From an uncultured Alphaproteobacteria bacterium (lineage in GTDB: Bacteria > Pseudomonadota > Alphaproteobacteria > Micropepsales > Micropepsaceae): a stretch of DNA of 64,000 bases. The notes below the pieces were generated by a model. It had not been told where the DNA came from. It made no database searches and saw only the letters and a program-made list of their open reading frames with translations. Position numbers and translations under genes: made by a program. The stretch covers positions 61,306 to 125,305 of the forward strand of contig CADECX010000005.1 of assembly GCA_902825865.1 (NCBI GenBank), in the 5' to 3' direction. Shown piece by piece: positions 24,504 to 32,780 of the stretch. Position 1 is the stretch's first letter. Each line of letters begins with the position of its first letter.

Positions 24504-26078
24504 ATGGCAGAAAATGAAGATCGCCTGAATTCCTGGAAGCAAATTGCCAGTGCGCTCAACCGCGAAGTGCGCACCGTGCAAATGTGGGAAAAACACGAAG
24601 GGCTGCCCATCCATCGCCATTTTCACAATCGGCGCAGCACCGTTTTTGCCTCCCGCGCCGAGATCGAATCCTGGGCCAGACGCCGGACCGAGATCCGCAT
24701 GCCCGGCAAGGCGGTGGAGCCGGCGCCGAAACCGGTACCGGGCAGCCGGATCCTGGTTTTGCTGCCGGCCGTGGCGTCGGCGGAGAAAGCCTTGTCGTTG
24801 TTGCTGCTGGAAGCCGCAAAGCGGTTGGACTCGGTAACCGTCGAAATTCCGAACGGCACAGAGGAACATGGCGATGTGGAATTCCTGCTGCGATGGAAAA
24901 AAACCTCCGATAGCGACTGCGCCATAGCGGAACTCTTTTCGATTCGCACTTGCACCGTGATGTGGTCCCACAGCTTCAACCTTGGCAGGTGGACGGAAAC
25001 GGCCGACGAGCTGGCGGGGCAAATGAACCAGTGCCTGTGGCTGCACACGATCCTGGCCAGGCCTTCCGCCAACACCCGCTCGCCGCGCGCGGATGCGCGC
25101 GAGGCCTATTTCAAAGGCCGCTATTTCTGGAATCGCCGTAACGAGATGGACTTGCACAAAGCGTTGCAATGTTTTCGCGCCGCGGCGACAACCGATCCGG
25201 ATTTCGCCCTGGCCTATACCGGCATCGCCGACACCCTCACTCTGCTCTCATTCTATGAGATGGTCTTGCCCACCGAGGCGATGCCGCAAGCGCGCGACGC
25301 CGCCATCCGGGCGATCCAGCTCCAGCCGGACCTTGCCGAGGCCCACACATCCTTGGCCGATGTTCACCTGCATTTTGATTGGCGGTGGGATGCCGCGGCG
25401 CGGGAGTATCGCCGCGCCATCGAATGCGATCCCGGCTATGCGCTGGGCTATCATTGGTACGCCAATCTGCTGGCCGCGACCGGGCAGCATGATGCCGCCT
25501 ATGCGGCGGTGATGCGCGCGCTGGAAATCGATCCGGTGTCCTTGAGTTTTCAGGTCTGGGCCGGTGTGACGTCGCATCTTGCCCGGCGCTATGACGACGC
25601 CATCGGCCATTATCAGAATGCGCTGGAACTCGATCCGAATTTCGTGGTGGCGCACATGTATCTGGGACAGGCATTGGAACAAAAGGGCCGCCATCTGGAG
25701 GCGCTCAGTTCCTTCGACTCCGCGATCCGCCTCTCCGGCGGCAGCAATCAATTGACCGCCATGAAGGCCCATGCCTGCGCTCTTGCCGGCGACGCCAAGT
25801 CGGCGCGGGAGTTGCTGGGTGAATTGCAGCGCCCGCCGTTCGGCAAATGCCTGCCCTCCTACGATATCGCCGCCACCCATGCCGCGCTTGGCGATTCAAC
25901 CCAGGCCGTCCAATGGCTGAAGCGCGCCCGCAACGAGCGCAATATGAAGCTGTTCCTGGTATCGCAGGATCCGCGCTTTGACGCCCTGCGCAATCATTCG
26001 GAATTCAGCGCGGTGGTACAGCAGATGGGCTTGGCCAAGACCGGCTCAGACCGGCGGATGCTGACAGCCGCGCACTGA
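24504..26078 (+). CDS. HTH-domain protein with TPR repeats (putative regulator)
   Basis: A 524-residue protein. The first 55 residues form a helix-turn-helix module (DRLNSWKQIASALNREVRTVQMWEKH, then RHFHNRRSTVFASRAEIESW) of the kind fused to TPR arrays in acidobacterial and alphaproteobacterial regulators. A middle alpha/beta region (about 70-190, ILVLLPAVASAEKALSLLLLEA) resembles the segment linking HTH to TPR in CadC/HilA-like proteins. About eight TPR units follow (190-500). The ATG at 24504 begins the conserved HTH; an upstream ATG adds 36 unrelated residues. Divergent from the TonB receptor, so it might control it; this is inference. Confidence 0.8.
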   Translation: MAENEDRLNSWKQIASALNREVRTVQMWEKHEGLPIHRHFHNRRSTVFASRAEIESWARRRTEIRMPGKAVEPAPKPVPGSRILVLLPAVASAEKALSLLLLEAAKRLDSVTVEIPNGTEEHGDVEFLLRWKKTSDSDCAIAELFSIRTCTVMWSHSFNLGRWTETADELAGQMNQCLWLHTILARPSANTRSPRADAREAYFKGRYFWNRRNEMDLHKALQCFRAAATTDPDFALAYTGIADTLTLLSFYEMVLPTEAMPQARDAAIRAIQLQPDLAEAHTSLADVHLHFDWRWDAAAREYRRAIECDPGYALGYHWYANLLAATGQHDAAYAAVMRALEIDPVSLSFQVWAGVTSHLARRYDDAIGHYQNALELDPNFVVAHMYLGQALEQKGRHLEALSSFDSAIRLSGGSNQLTAMKAHACALAGDAKSARELLGELQRPPFGKCLPSYDIAATHAALGDSTQAVQWLKRARNERNMKLFLVSQDPRFDALRNHSEFSAVVQQMGLAKTGSDRRMLTAAH

Positions 26079-26160
26079 TCTTTAACGAATTAATTTTGGC
26101 GCGCGCGAAACCTGCGCCTCGATATCGGCAGTTCCGCGATTTTTGCAGGCGGCGATCGGC

Positions 26161-26406
26161 CTAGATAGTGGTGGTCGTTATGGCGATATTCTGCGGTCCC
26201 TTTGTCGGGCTGCCATTTGAGTCTGACGCCACGGCAATCGCGACCGCGGCAACAACGCCCGCGCCAATGAGAACCCAACCGGTCGTACCCACTTGCGCTT
26301 GTTTGACACCGGCTGGCTTGCCGGGTGTGAGCGGACCGACTTCGGCGGCCAGAGCAGCGGATACGATCAAGGTCGACGACAAAGCAACGGCAATGAGTGT
26401 GCGCAT
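26161..26406 (-). CDS. Small secreted or membrane-anchored hypothetical protein
   Basis: An 81-residue product with a signal peptide (MRTLIAVALSSTLIVSAALA), a short polar segment (PLTPGKPAGVKQAQ), one hydrophobic Gly/Ala/Val helix (WVLIGAGVVAAVAIAVASDS) and an Asn/Thr tail. No family recognised. A run of five G precedes the ATG at usable distance. It converges on the HTH-TPR gene, with 82 bp between their stops. Confidence 0.65.
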   Translation of the reverse strand: MRTLIAVALSSTLIVSAALAAEVGPLTPGKPAGVKQAQVGTTGWVLIGAGVVAAVAIAVASDSNGSPTKGPQNIAITTTTI

Positions 26407-26565
26407 GGTAACCCCCGGGTGCACTTTTTTTCGACTATACATAAAAAACCAACCGATACAATGTGCTGACGGCGCATCGGCGCTTGCGTGACCACCATCG
26501 CTCACGAGGTGAGAAGAGCAAACCCGGCGGGTTGCAAGGCGATTGCGCTAAATTTCGCATCCCTG

Positions 26566-26607
26566 CCCGGCAATGATGGCGCTATCGCTAAATTGCGCCA
26601 TCCGGGC
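26566..26607 (-). terminator. Long hairpin after the amine dehydrogenase operon
   Basis: A perfect 8-bp stem, GATGGCGC (26575-26582) with GCGCCATC (26595-26602), is extended by GCCCG/CGGGC outside a bulge. It lies immediately downstream of the last cytochrome gene. There is no T-run, so it may stabilise the mRNA end or act as a weak terminator. Confidence 0.4.
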
Positions 26608-26610
26608 CGA

Positions 26611-27105
26611 TCAGCGCGCCGCCTGCCCCTGTCCGTCGTAAAAATCATTCATGCTTTTGGGCACCGCGCAGCGGCCCACCAACTTACCCACGATTTCGGC
26701 CCGGGCATCGATCAGAGATTCGGTTGCAAGCGCGCGCGTCCGCAGCTTTCCAACTTCCGCCGCGGTGAAGGGCTTGGCGCCCTTGGGCACACTGGTCCCG
26801 CCCAGGCCGAAAACCACGAAATTCATCATATCGGCGAGCTGTTGATTATCGGGAATCGGAGAATAGGCCACATTGGGCAGGCGGATCAGATATTCACGCC
26901 CCTCCTGGATGCACATGAAGTAACCGATCCGGTCGCGCAGAACCGGGATCTCGGCAGGATAGGAATCGCCCTGCATGCCATGGCAGCCGCTGCAATGCTC
27001 GACATAGTCGGATTCGGGCGTCGTCAGTTCCGGCCAATTCGATGCGGCATAAGCCATCGCCGGCGCGATGCAGAAAAGCGCAGCCGCAGCCGCCGCCTTG
27101 ATCAC
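26611..27105 (-). CDS. Periplasmic monoheme c-type cytochrome, second of two
   Basis: A 164-residue protein with a signal peptide (ending AMAYAASN) and one heme site, CSGCH (Cys38, Cys41, His42). The rest, including GYFMCIQEGREYLIRLPNVAYSPIP and ADMMNFVVFGLGG, does not match the standard class-I cytochrome c layout well, so the sixth heme ligand is not obvious. It overlaps the upstream cytochrome gene by 4 bp (ATGA) and ends the amine dehydrogenase operon. Probably an electron carrier or an assembly factor for the dehydrogenase; undetermined. Confidence 0.8.
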   Translation of the reverse strand: MIKAAAAAALFCIAPAMAYAASNWPELTTPESDYVEHCSGCHGMQGDSYPAEIPVLRDRIGYFMCIQEGREYLIRLPNVAYSPIPDNQQLADMMNFVVFGLGGTSVPKGAKPFTAAEVGKLRTRALATESLIDARAEIVGKLVGRCAVPKSMNDFYDGQGQAAR

Positions 27106-27548
27106 GGCACGATCTTCCTGTCGCTGAGGGCGGCGCGTTGCGTCACGATCTCGGTGGGCGAAATTCTCGGCTGCGCCCGGGCTTCACCGACTTCGCGCGC
27201 GGTAAACGTCACCGGTGCGTGGTCCAGGCCGGAGAGATAGGTCAGCACCGCGGCGATATCGTCATCCGACAAAGTATCGAAGGGCGGCATGATGCCGAGC
27301 ACCGGCTCGCCATCGGCGACGATGCGGCCGCTCATGCCATTGAGCAGCACCTTGGATAGAAAGGCCTTGCCTTCGGGTTTGGAGGCGATAACGCCAACCC
27401 GGCCCGCCAAACGCGGAAACTGTCCCGGCACGCCCACCCCGCCGGACTGGTGGCAAAAGGCGCAACTTGAGTCGTAGACTTGGGCGCCGTCGGCGGCGGC
27501 GGTTCCCATCGTCGCCGCCAGCATCGCGGCAACCAAAATCGCTCGCAT
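27102..27548 (-). CDS. Periplasmic monoheme c-type cytochrome, first of two
   Basis: A 148-residue class-I cytochrome c. It has a signal peptide (MRAILVAAMLAATMGTAAA), CAFCH (Cys29, Cys32, His33), the PGQFPRLAGR segment, and GIMPPF with a methionine suited to be the axial ligand, then DDIAAVLTYL. Its ATG shares one base with the stop region of the mauA-like gene, so translation is probably coupled. It is the most likely physiological electron acceptor of the amine dehydrogenase here, since no amicyanin or azurin gene is present. Confidence 0.85.
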   Translation of the reverse strand: MRAILVAAMLAATMGTAAADGAQVYDSSCAFCHQSGGVGVPGQFPRLAGRVGVIASKPEGKAFLSKVLLNGMSGRIVADGEPVLGIMPPFDTLSDDDIAAVLTYLSGLDHAPVTFTAREVGEARAQPRISPTEIVTQRAALSDRKIVP

Positions 27549-28099
27549 CACTGGACGGCACCCACCAAGGCCGCGGTGGAGCAGTGGTACTGCATATTGT
27601 CGAGGCCGAAGCACCAGATGATGTCGTTGTTGGTCTGCGGCACGTAAAGCTGCGTGTTGCGATCCATATTGTCACAAGTGCACTGGCCGCATTGCGGCTT
27701 GCCGCAACAGTCGCGATAGGCGATCAGATAGGTCTTGCTGTCGTCGGGATTGATGCAAGTACCGACCCAGGAGGTGGTGGAAGCCACCGCGCCCGGCGGG
27801 CAGATGGCCGGACCGCCGCCGCAGCAGGAACAGAGATTGCCGTCGATACCGCAATAGCGCCAGTAATCGCACTTGGTATCGTCCTTGGTCTGGGCGTTCG
27901 CGGTGAAGCGGGTGCGCGCATTCTCGCCGCGGGTATTGGATTTTCCCTGCGCGTTGGCGCGGCTGATCGGCAGGACCGGGAAGACCGGCGCCGCCGCCAG
28001 GGCGAGGCCGAGGCGGGAAAGAATGCCGCGGCGCGAGGTATGGCCGGCCAGCCGGCGCACCAGTTTTTCGCCGATCCTGTCGATGATGATCCCTGTCAT
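27548..28099 (-). CDS. mauA: Tryptophan tryptophylquinone amine dehydrogenase, small (light) subunit
   Basis: A 183-residue precursor of the TTQ-bearing subunit. The long leader contains a twin-arginine motif (TSRRGIL, 21-27), as expected for a folded, disulfide-rich export substrate. The mature part is very Cys-rich (CDYWRYCGIDGNLCSCCGG, YRDCCGKPQCGQCTC). The two cofactor tryptophans are Trp111 (TSWVGTC) and Trp162 (IIWCFG), 51 residues apart as in the Paracoccus protein (57 and 108). It oxidatively deaminates a primary amine in the periplasm; whether methylamine or aromatic amines cannot be told. Confidence 0.93.
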   Translation of the reverse strand: MTGIIIDRIGEKLVRRLAGHTSRRGILSRLGLALAAAPVFPVLPISRANAQGKSNTRGENARTRFTANAQTKDDTKCDYWRYCGIDGNLCSCCGGGPAICPPGAVASTTSWVGTCINPDDSKTYLIAYRDCCGKPQCGQCTCDNMDRNTQLYVPQTNNDIIWCFGLDNMQYHCSTAALVGAVQ

Positions 28100-28101
28100 G
28101 G

Positions 28102-28719
28102 CTAGGCCACCTTCGATTTAGAATTGGGTGATTTGGAATTGGCGAGATAATCCTGCACCGAGACCACGCCCAGTTCATGGGCGGTGACCAGGCTTTCCAG
28201 GTGCTCGCGGCTGTTGACCAGCCCTTTGGACAAAACGGTGCCGCTGTCGCCGATCAGAACGGCATGCGGCAGACGGTCGACATGGAAGGTGCGGCCCACC
28301 AGCGGTCCGTTGACGAATGGCAATCCCGTCATGTCCAGGCGCGCGATCATGGCCTGCTGTTCCTTGGCCTCATCGTCGCCGACAAAGACAATGTCTAGCT
28401 TTTCGGTGCGTGCGAAATTCTTGGCGATGGGAATCAGCTCCTTGCACAGCGGGCAAGACGGCGAGACGAACAGCAGAAGCTGCTTGCGGCCCTTGGTCAG
28501 CGCCTTGCCGATGGACAAGGGGGCGCCCTCCAGGGTGGTGACATCCAAAACCGGTGCGGCTTCGCCAACCACCGGGCCTTTGCCGGTCAACAGCGCGCCC
28601 GCCGGCGCGACGCGCACATGCAACACGCCGACCTGACGCGCCAGCGCCAAAAGCGCGATGCCAAGCCCCAGGATCACGATCCAGGAGAGGATTTGCGAGA
28701 CAATCAGGACAGTAACCAT
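28102..28719 (-). CDS. mauD: MauD-like thioredoxin-fold maturation protein
   Basis: A 205-residue protein with one N-terminal membrane anchor (about 5-27) and a periplasmic thioredoxin-like domain holding the redox pair Cys89-Pro-Leu-Cys92 (VSPSCPLCKEL). MauD is needed for correct disulfide formation in the light subunit, which has six disulfides. The Ser/Lys-rich C-terminal tail (SKSPNSKSKVA) is unusual. It is located directly before the mauA-like gene with 2 bp between them. Confidence 0.9.
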   Translation of the reverse strand: MVTVLIVSQILSWIVILGLGIALLALARQVGVLHVRVAPAGALLTGKGPVVGEAAPVLDVTTLEGAPLSIGKALTKGRKQLLLFVSPSCPLCKELIPIAKNFARTEKLDIVFVGDDEAKEQQAMIARLDMTGLPFVNGPLVGRTFHVDRLPHAVLIGDSGTVLSKGLVNSREHLESLVTAHELGVVSVQDYLANSKSPNSKSKVA

Positions 28720-28731
28720 GGCAAGTCCTTT

Positions 28732-29283
28732 TCAGGCAAAACGGTGGCCGCGCGCCTCGGGACGAGGCAGCGCCGCGAGCGCGTTAAGCAGAAGATAAAG
28801 CAGGAAGAAGGCCAGACCCGCGCCGACACCGGTCAGGGCAGCAGACAAGGTCATGGAGCCCGCCGCGGCCAGCGACGGCAACAGCAGCGCCGCCAGTACG
28901 GCATTGCGCGCCACCAAGGTCCAACTGAGGGTTTGCGCCAGAAACGACTGACCGCAGCCGCAGTCGATGGCACTGCGGCCCCGGAGCAGGTTGATCGCCA
29001 TCGCGGCGGCGAAAACCGCCAGCAGGGCGATGGACGCCAGCGCGGCCCATGGCATCAACAGCCCACTGAGCAGAAGGATGGCGATCACCATCTCCAATGG
29101 CGGCAACAGAGCCGCAGCCGGCGCCGCCATTTTGCGCGGCAGCAGGCGGTAGTTCGCAATCACACCGGAGAGAATTCGCCAATGACTGGCCTTTTGCGCG
29201 GCCGCCAGCAGGAACACCAGCCCGACACAGACCCTGCCCGCGAAAGACGCGGCGGCCAGAAACTGCTCCCCCATCGCATCCAT
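28732..29283 (-). CDS. mauE: MauE-like membrane protein for amine dehydrogenase maturation
   Basis: A 183-residue integral membrane protein with four to five helices and a DoxX/MauE layout. Conserved points are GRVCVGLVFLLAAAQKASHW at the start, YRLLP, and the DCGCG motif (Cys108, Cys110) before the last helices. MauE works with MauD in disulfide formation or export of the small subunit. The ATG at 29283 overlaps the mauB stop (ATGA), so it is coupled to the large-subunit gene. Confidence 0.88.
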   Translation of the reverse strand: MDAMGEQFLAAASFAGRVCVGLVFLLAAAQKASHWRILSGVIANYRLLPRKMAAPAAALLPPLEMVIAILLLSGLLMPWAALASIALLAVFAAAMAINLLRGRSAIDCGCGQSFLAQTLSWTLVARNAVLAALLLPSLAAAGSMTLSAALTGVGAGLAFFLLYLLLNALAALPRPEARGHRFA

Positions 29284-30479
29284 CAGGGCTGCACCGTGTA
29301 GAGGATGCCGCCGCCGGAATTTTCGATGGTGCGCTTTTTCTCGAAGGTCTGCCCATCCAGCACGTGGGTCAACCCGCCACTGCCGCTGATATAAATCTGT
29401 AGGTTGGCATCCTGGCTGACCGCGATATTGCCGAACTTGCCCTTGAGCTCGCCGCTCAAGACATGTCTGGCGATCAATTTGCGGCTGTTGCCGTCCAACA
29501 CCCAGATTTCCTCGGCCGGTTCCCACATGCCCCAATATTCGCCCTTATGCATCAGCACATAGATGCGGCCCGTGGCGTGGTGCACGGCGATGGGCTGGCG
29601 GCCGCCCGGCATCCAGGCAATGTCCAGCGGCGAATAAACGACCTTGCGCATGGAGGCAGCCTGCTGCAGCGACCAGGGCGTGCCGATCACCGGCTTGGCG
29701 CCAAGCGTGACGGGCGTGATCATGCCGCTATAGCTGAGAAAGGTTGCCTTGCCGGTCTTGCGATCGACGACGGAGGTGTCGAAAATCGGGTCCTCGGTGC
29801 CGCTAAAGAAGGGCGCCGAACGGGTAATGGTAGGCGTGGCCCCCATCGCCACGGTCGCCAGGGTGCCGTTGGAACAGAGCGCCGAGAAACCGTTGACGGT
29901 GTCGGTGAACATGGTGGCGCAGCCCGGCAGTTCAATCTTGCGCTCGAAGGTATGCTTTTCCAAATCCACGACATTGACCGACGAAGACGGCTGCATGTTG
30001 TAGATCAGCGCCTTCTTGCCGTCGTTGGTGATCACCAGATTGTGGGTGCGATTGCCGATCAGCATCCGGCCGGGGATCGGCACTTCCGCCGTCAGCTTGA
30101 GGGTGGTGGCGTCATAGACCAGCAGACTGTCCTGGCGGGTGCCGCGGTCCAGCTTCGACCAGATGGTCTGGGCGACATAGAAATTCTTGCCCAGCGGATC
30201 GAAGGAAAAACTGTCCTGGCCATACATATTGACCATGCCCTTCATCTTGCCGGTGTCGTCCTGACCATTGCCCCGGTTCACGAAAACCCAATGAGGCTGC
30301 ACCGGCGCCAAGTTCGAGACCTGGGGCACCTCCGCTTGCGGGATGTTCACCGCTCCGGTGGGCGAGACATGCTGCAAGGGTGAGGCAATGCCGTTGGTCT
30401 GGCCGGATGCCAGGCCCGAAGGCGTCAACGCCAAAGCGGCCATGGCCGCGACCCTGAAAGCGGTCTTTGCGGTCAGCAT
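29283..30479 (-). CDS. mauB: Amine dehydrogenase large (heavy) subunit
   Basis: A 398-residue periplasmic seven-bladed propeller that scaffolds the TTQ subunit. After a signal peptide (ending GLASG) the amine dehydrogenase heavy-chain pattern is clear: PHWVFVNRGNGQDDTGKMKGM, SFDPLGKNFYVAQTIWSKLDRG, LVITNDGKKALIYNMQPSSSVNVVDL, GCATMFTDTVNGFSALCSNG and VLDGNSRKLIARHVL. First gene of the operon B-E-D-A-cytochrome-cytochrome, an order like that of aromatic amine dehydrogenase (aau) clusters. A strong AGGGGGA ribosome-binding site lies 9 nt before the ATG. Confidence 0.93.
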   Translation of the reverse strand: MLTAKTAFRVAAMAALALTPSGLASGQTNGIASPLQHVSPTGAVNIPQAEVPQVSNLAPVQPHWVFVNRGNGQDDTGKMKGMVNMYGQDSFSFDPLGKNFYVAQTIWSKLDRGTRQDSLLVYDATTLKLTAEVPIPGRMLIGNRTHNLVITNDGKKALIYNMQPSSSVNVVDLEKHTFERKIELPGCATMFTDTVNGFSALCSNGTLATVAMGATPTITRSAPFFSGTEDPIFDTSVVDRKTGKATFLSYSGMITPVTLGAKPVIGTPWSLQQAASMRKVVYSPLDIAWMPGGRQPIAVHHATGRIYVLMHKGEYWGMWEPAEEIWVLDGNSRKLIARHVLSGELKGKFGNIAVSQDANLQIYISGSGGLTHVLDGQTFEKKRTIENSGGGILYTVQP

Positions 30480-30630
30480 TGTTTAGATCCCCCTTGGCCC
30501 ATTTCGGGCTTCGAGGTCAGCTTTGGCCCGGGCCGACAGGGAGTCAACGCGAAAAGAGCACCAACCCACTGGCTGGCGGCCTTTTTTCGGCGCTATTGGC
30601 GAGTCCTTTGCCTGTTATTTCCGCACCTTC

Positions 30631-31236
30631 TCAGGCAATCGGCACCTGCTCGCGGCTGCGGCGACTCGCCAGCATCGTCAGCAACGGCGCGGCAAAACAC
30701 AAAACCATGAACGGCGCATAGAACAGGTAATGGCCGAGATTGATCTGACTGGGTTTGGGATGAAGCACCGGCAGGACAAAATCGCGCGCAAAGGCGATCA
30801 GGATGTAATTCATGCCCAAGAACCGGATCCAGCGCCAAGCGGTGGGACCGATGGTTTTTACGCCGCCGAAGGAAAATCCCGCCAAGAGATACGTCGCGAA
30901 CAAAGCGACCAGGAAGAACAGCAACAGCCCACCGGACAGAGGCACGCGTCCCAGTGTAATGCCCAGCCAGATCACCAGCCCGACATGCACCAGATGCGCC
31001 GCGGCGAAGGCCAGGCCGAACTCCCGCCCCCTGCCCGCCAATTGCTCGATGCTAAACAGGTTGGCGATGGCGCCACGCGCGTAAGCCAGAAAGAACAGCA
31101 GGAACGACCAGCGCGCCGCGATCTCCAGCGCCAGGCGCGTGCCGGAATTGCCGGCACCTTGCAGGGCCAGGACAGCCACGCTGATCGCCAGCGCGATCCC
31201 GAACGCCGACCCCATCCAGATTGCGGACTTCTGCAT
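30631..31236 (-). CDS. Six-helix integral membrane protein, possibly heme-binding
   Basis: A 201-residue protein with about six hydrophobic helices. The third helix region has two histidines (FAAAHLVHVGLVIWLG), and PTAWRWIRFLGMNYILIAFARDFV and NLGHYLFYAPFM follow. This layout resembles the membrane domain of ferric-reductase-like proteins such as MsrQ, but the similarity is weak and I do not assign a function. It lies 151 bp upstream of mauB on the same strand and may or may not be co-transcribed. Confidence 0.65.
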   Translation of the reverse strand: MQKSAIWMGSAFGIALAISVAVLALQGAGNSGTRLALEIAARWSFLLFFLAYARGAIANLFSIEQLAGRGREFGLAFAAAHLVHVGLVIWLGITLGRVPLSGGLLLFFLVALFATYLLAGFSFGGVKTIGPTAWRWIRFLGMNYILIAFARDFVLPVLHPKPSQINLGHYLFYAPFMVLCFAAPLLTMLASRRSREQVPIA

Positions 31237-31346
31237 CCTAGCCCTGCCCGAAACGCACTCTAGGAGCGGCTTTCCGTGTTGACAAGCGAAGGCGCGGCTG
31301 CCGCTAATAACCAGCCTCGCAACAAGAAAAGAAAACAGGGGAACAG

Positions 31347-32552
31347 ATGCGAAAATTCTTGCTCGCGCTCTTCGCTTGCGCCCTCAGCGTCCCCGCTTTC
31401 GCGCAAATCGGCGGTCAACAGGTGCTGATCGACAGTGACCGCAATCTTGCAACCGCGGAGTGGAAAGTCAGTTCGGCGGAATGGGGCGGCGGTCGGTGGA
31501 GCGTGCAATTGCGCACCTTGCATGGCGGGCGGCAGGAAGGCGTGCAGGTGATCGATGTCGACAATGGCGCGATGACTTTCACCATCGTGCCGTCGCGCGG
31601 CTTTGAAATCTGGACGGCGAAGGCGGGCAAATTGAGGCTGGGATGGGATTCCCCGATCAAGGAGATCATTCATCCTTCCTATATAAGGCTGACCGACAAC
31701 GGCGGCGCCGGCTGGGTGGCGGGTTTCGGCGGCTTGATGGTGCGGGGCGGCTTGGCATCTTTCGGATCGCCGGTGCAGGACGGCAATGAGCAGCTCACCC
31801 TGCACGGCCGCGTCGACTATCTTCCCGCCAGCCATGTCAGTGTCCGTTATGAAGCCTCGCCGGTGCCGCGGCTGGTGTTCCGCGGCGTGGTGAACGACAC
31901 CCAGACGTTCGGTCCGCAATTGCGGCTGACCTCCGAAATTTCCACCCCGATCGGCAAGCCCGAAGTCGCGTTCGACGACGAAATCACCAATCTGTCGGAC
32001 GCGCCCCAGGAAATGCAGCTTCTCTATCATACCAATTTCGGCACCCCGCTTTTGGGCGCGGGCGCGGAATTTGTCGCGCCCGTCAAACAGGTGGCGCCGA
32101 TGAACAAGGCATCGGCGGCGGGCGGTCTGGCGGGCTGGAACCGCTATAGCGGCCCGCATGCACAGCCCTATTCCGCCCAGGTGTTCAACATGCAGCTGCA
32201 CGGCGACGCGCGTGGCATGACCAAGACGATGTTGAAATCACCGCAAGGCGATATGGGCGTGCTGATGAGCTTCGACACCAAGACCTTGCCCTATATGTCG
32301 CTGTGGAAGAATGAGGTGACGCCCAAGGCGGGCTATGTCACGGGACTCGAGCCGGGCACCGGTTTCCCCAATCCACGCCCGGTCGAGCGCGCGGCGGGGC
32401 GCGTTCCCACCTTGAAAGGCGGCGAAACCTATCGGGTGCATCTGGCGATAACCGCGCTGACAAATCCGGCCGAAGTCGCACGGGCGGCAGCGGATATCCG
32501 AGCTCTTGCCGTGGTGCCGCCTGTGGTTTCAATCACCCCGACCGGACCTTAG
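31347..32552 (+). CDS. DUF4432 family secreted protein (aldose epimerase-like)
   Basis: A 401-residue protein with a signal peptide (MRKFLLALFACALSVPAFA). The mature part fits the DUF4432 beta-sandwich: FTIVPSRGFEIWTAKAGKLRLGWDSP, LTLHGRVDYLPASHV, LLYHTNFGTPLLG and LGAGAEFVAPV. The fold is shared with galactose mutarotase and the conserved His residues would sit in the sugar pocket; the substrate is unknown. An AGGGGAA ribosome-binding site precedes the ATG. It is upstream of a mannonate-dehydratase-like gene, suggesting periplasmic uronate or sugar-acid metabolism. Confidence 0.85.
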   Translation: MRKFLLALFACALSVPAFAQIGGQQVLIDSDRNLATAEWKVSSAEWGGGRWSVQLRTLHGGRQEGVQVIDVDNGAMTFTIVPSRGFEIWTAKAGKLRLGWDSPIKEIIHPSYIRLTDNGGAGWVAGFGGLMVRGGLASFGSPVQDGNEQLTLHGRVDYLPASHVSVRYEASPVPRLVFRGVVNDTQTFGPQLRLTSEISTPIGKPEVAFDDEITNLSDAPQEMQLLYHTNFGTPLLGAGAEFVAPVKQVAPMNKASAAGGLAGWNRYSGPHAQPYSAQVFNMQLHGDARGMTKTMLKSPQGDMGVLMSFDTKTLPYMSLWKNEVTPKAGYVTGLEPGTGFPNPRPVERAAGRVPTLKGGETYRVHLAITALTNPAEVARAAADIRALAVVPPVVSITPTGP

Positions 32553-32553
32553 G

Positions 32554-32617
32554 GCGACCGCGAACCCGGAGCGAAGCGTAGGGGTCGCTAGCGCCAGCGT
32601 GGCGACGCGGCGCGACC
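32554..32617. repeat. Intergenic palindromic repeat
   Basis: GCGACC (32554-32559) and GGTCGC (32583-32588) enclose a GC-rich segment with GGAGCGAAGCG, followed by GCGCCAGCGTGGCG and a second GCGCGACC near 32610-32617. The composition and inverted arms are those of a small dispersed extragenic palindrome. It begins just after the DUF4432 stop codon and may fold at the mRNA 3' end. Confidence 0.5.
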
Positions 32618-32746
32618 ATAAAAAGAAGCCGCTTATGACGACAACTTTCCAGTATTTGAGAGCGTGATCCCGAAATACGCCAAAGACATTCCCAGGTGAC
32701 TTGCCGGGGCGTGGGGAATTGATAACCTTGCGCCAGCAACAACAGC

Positions 32747-32763
32747 CAAGCGGTAAACGCTTG
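32747..32763. promoter_or_regulatory. Operator-like 17-bp palindrome
   Basis: CAAGCG and CGCTTG form a perfect inverted repeat around GTAAA, 17 bp upstream of the mannonate-dehydratase-like ATG. The AAGCG-N5-CGCTT shape is compatible with a LacI- or GntR-family operator; no such regulator gene is in the window. Confidence 0.45.
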
Positions 32764-32780
32764 TCACCAGGGGACGAAAC

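Noticed and set aside
26611..27548. MauG candidate among the cytochrome genes
   Set aside because: Each protein has only one CxxCH and is far shorter than MauG; neither can be the usual diheme maturase.
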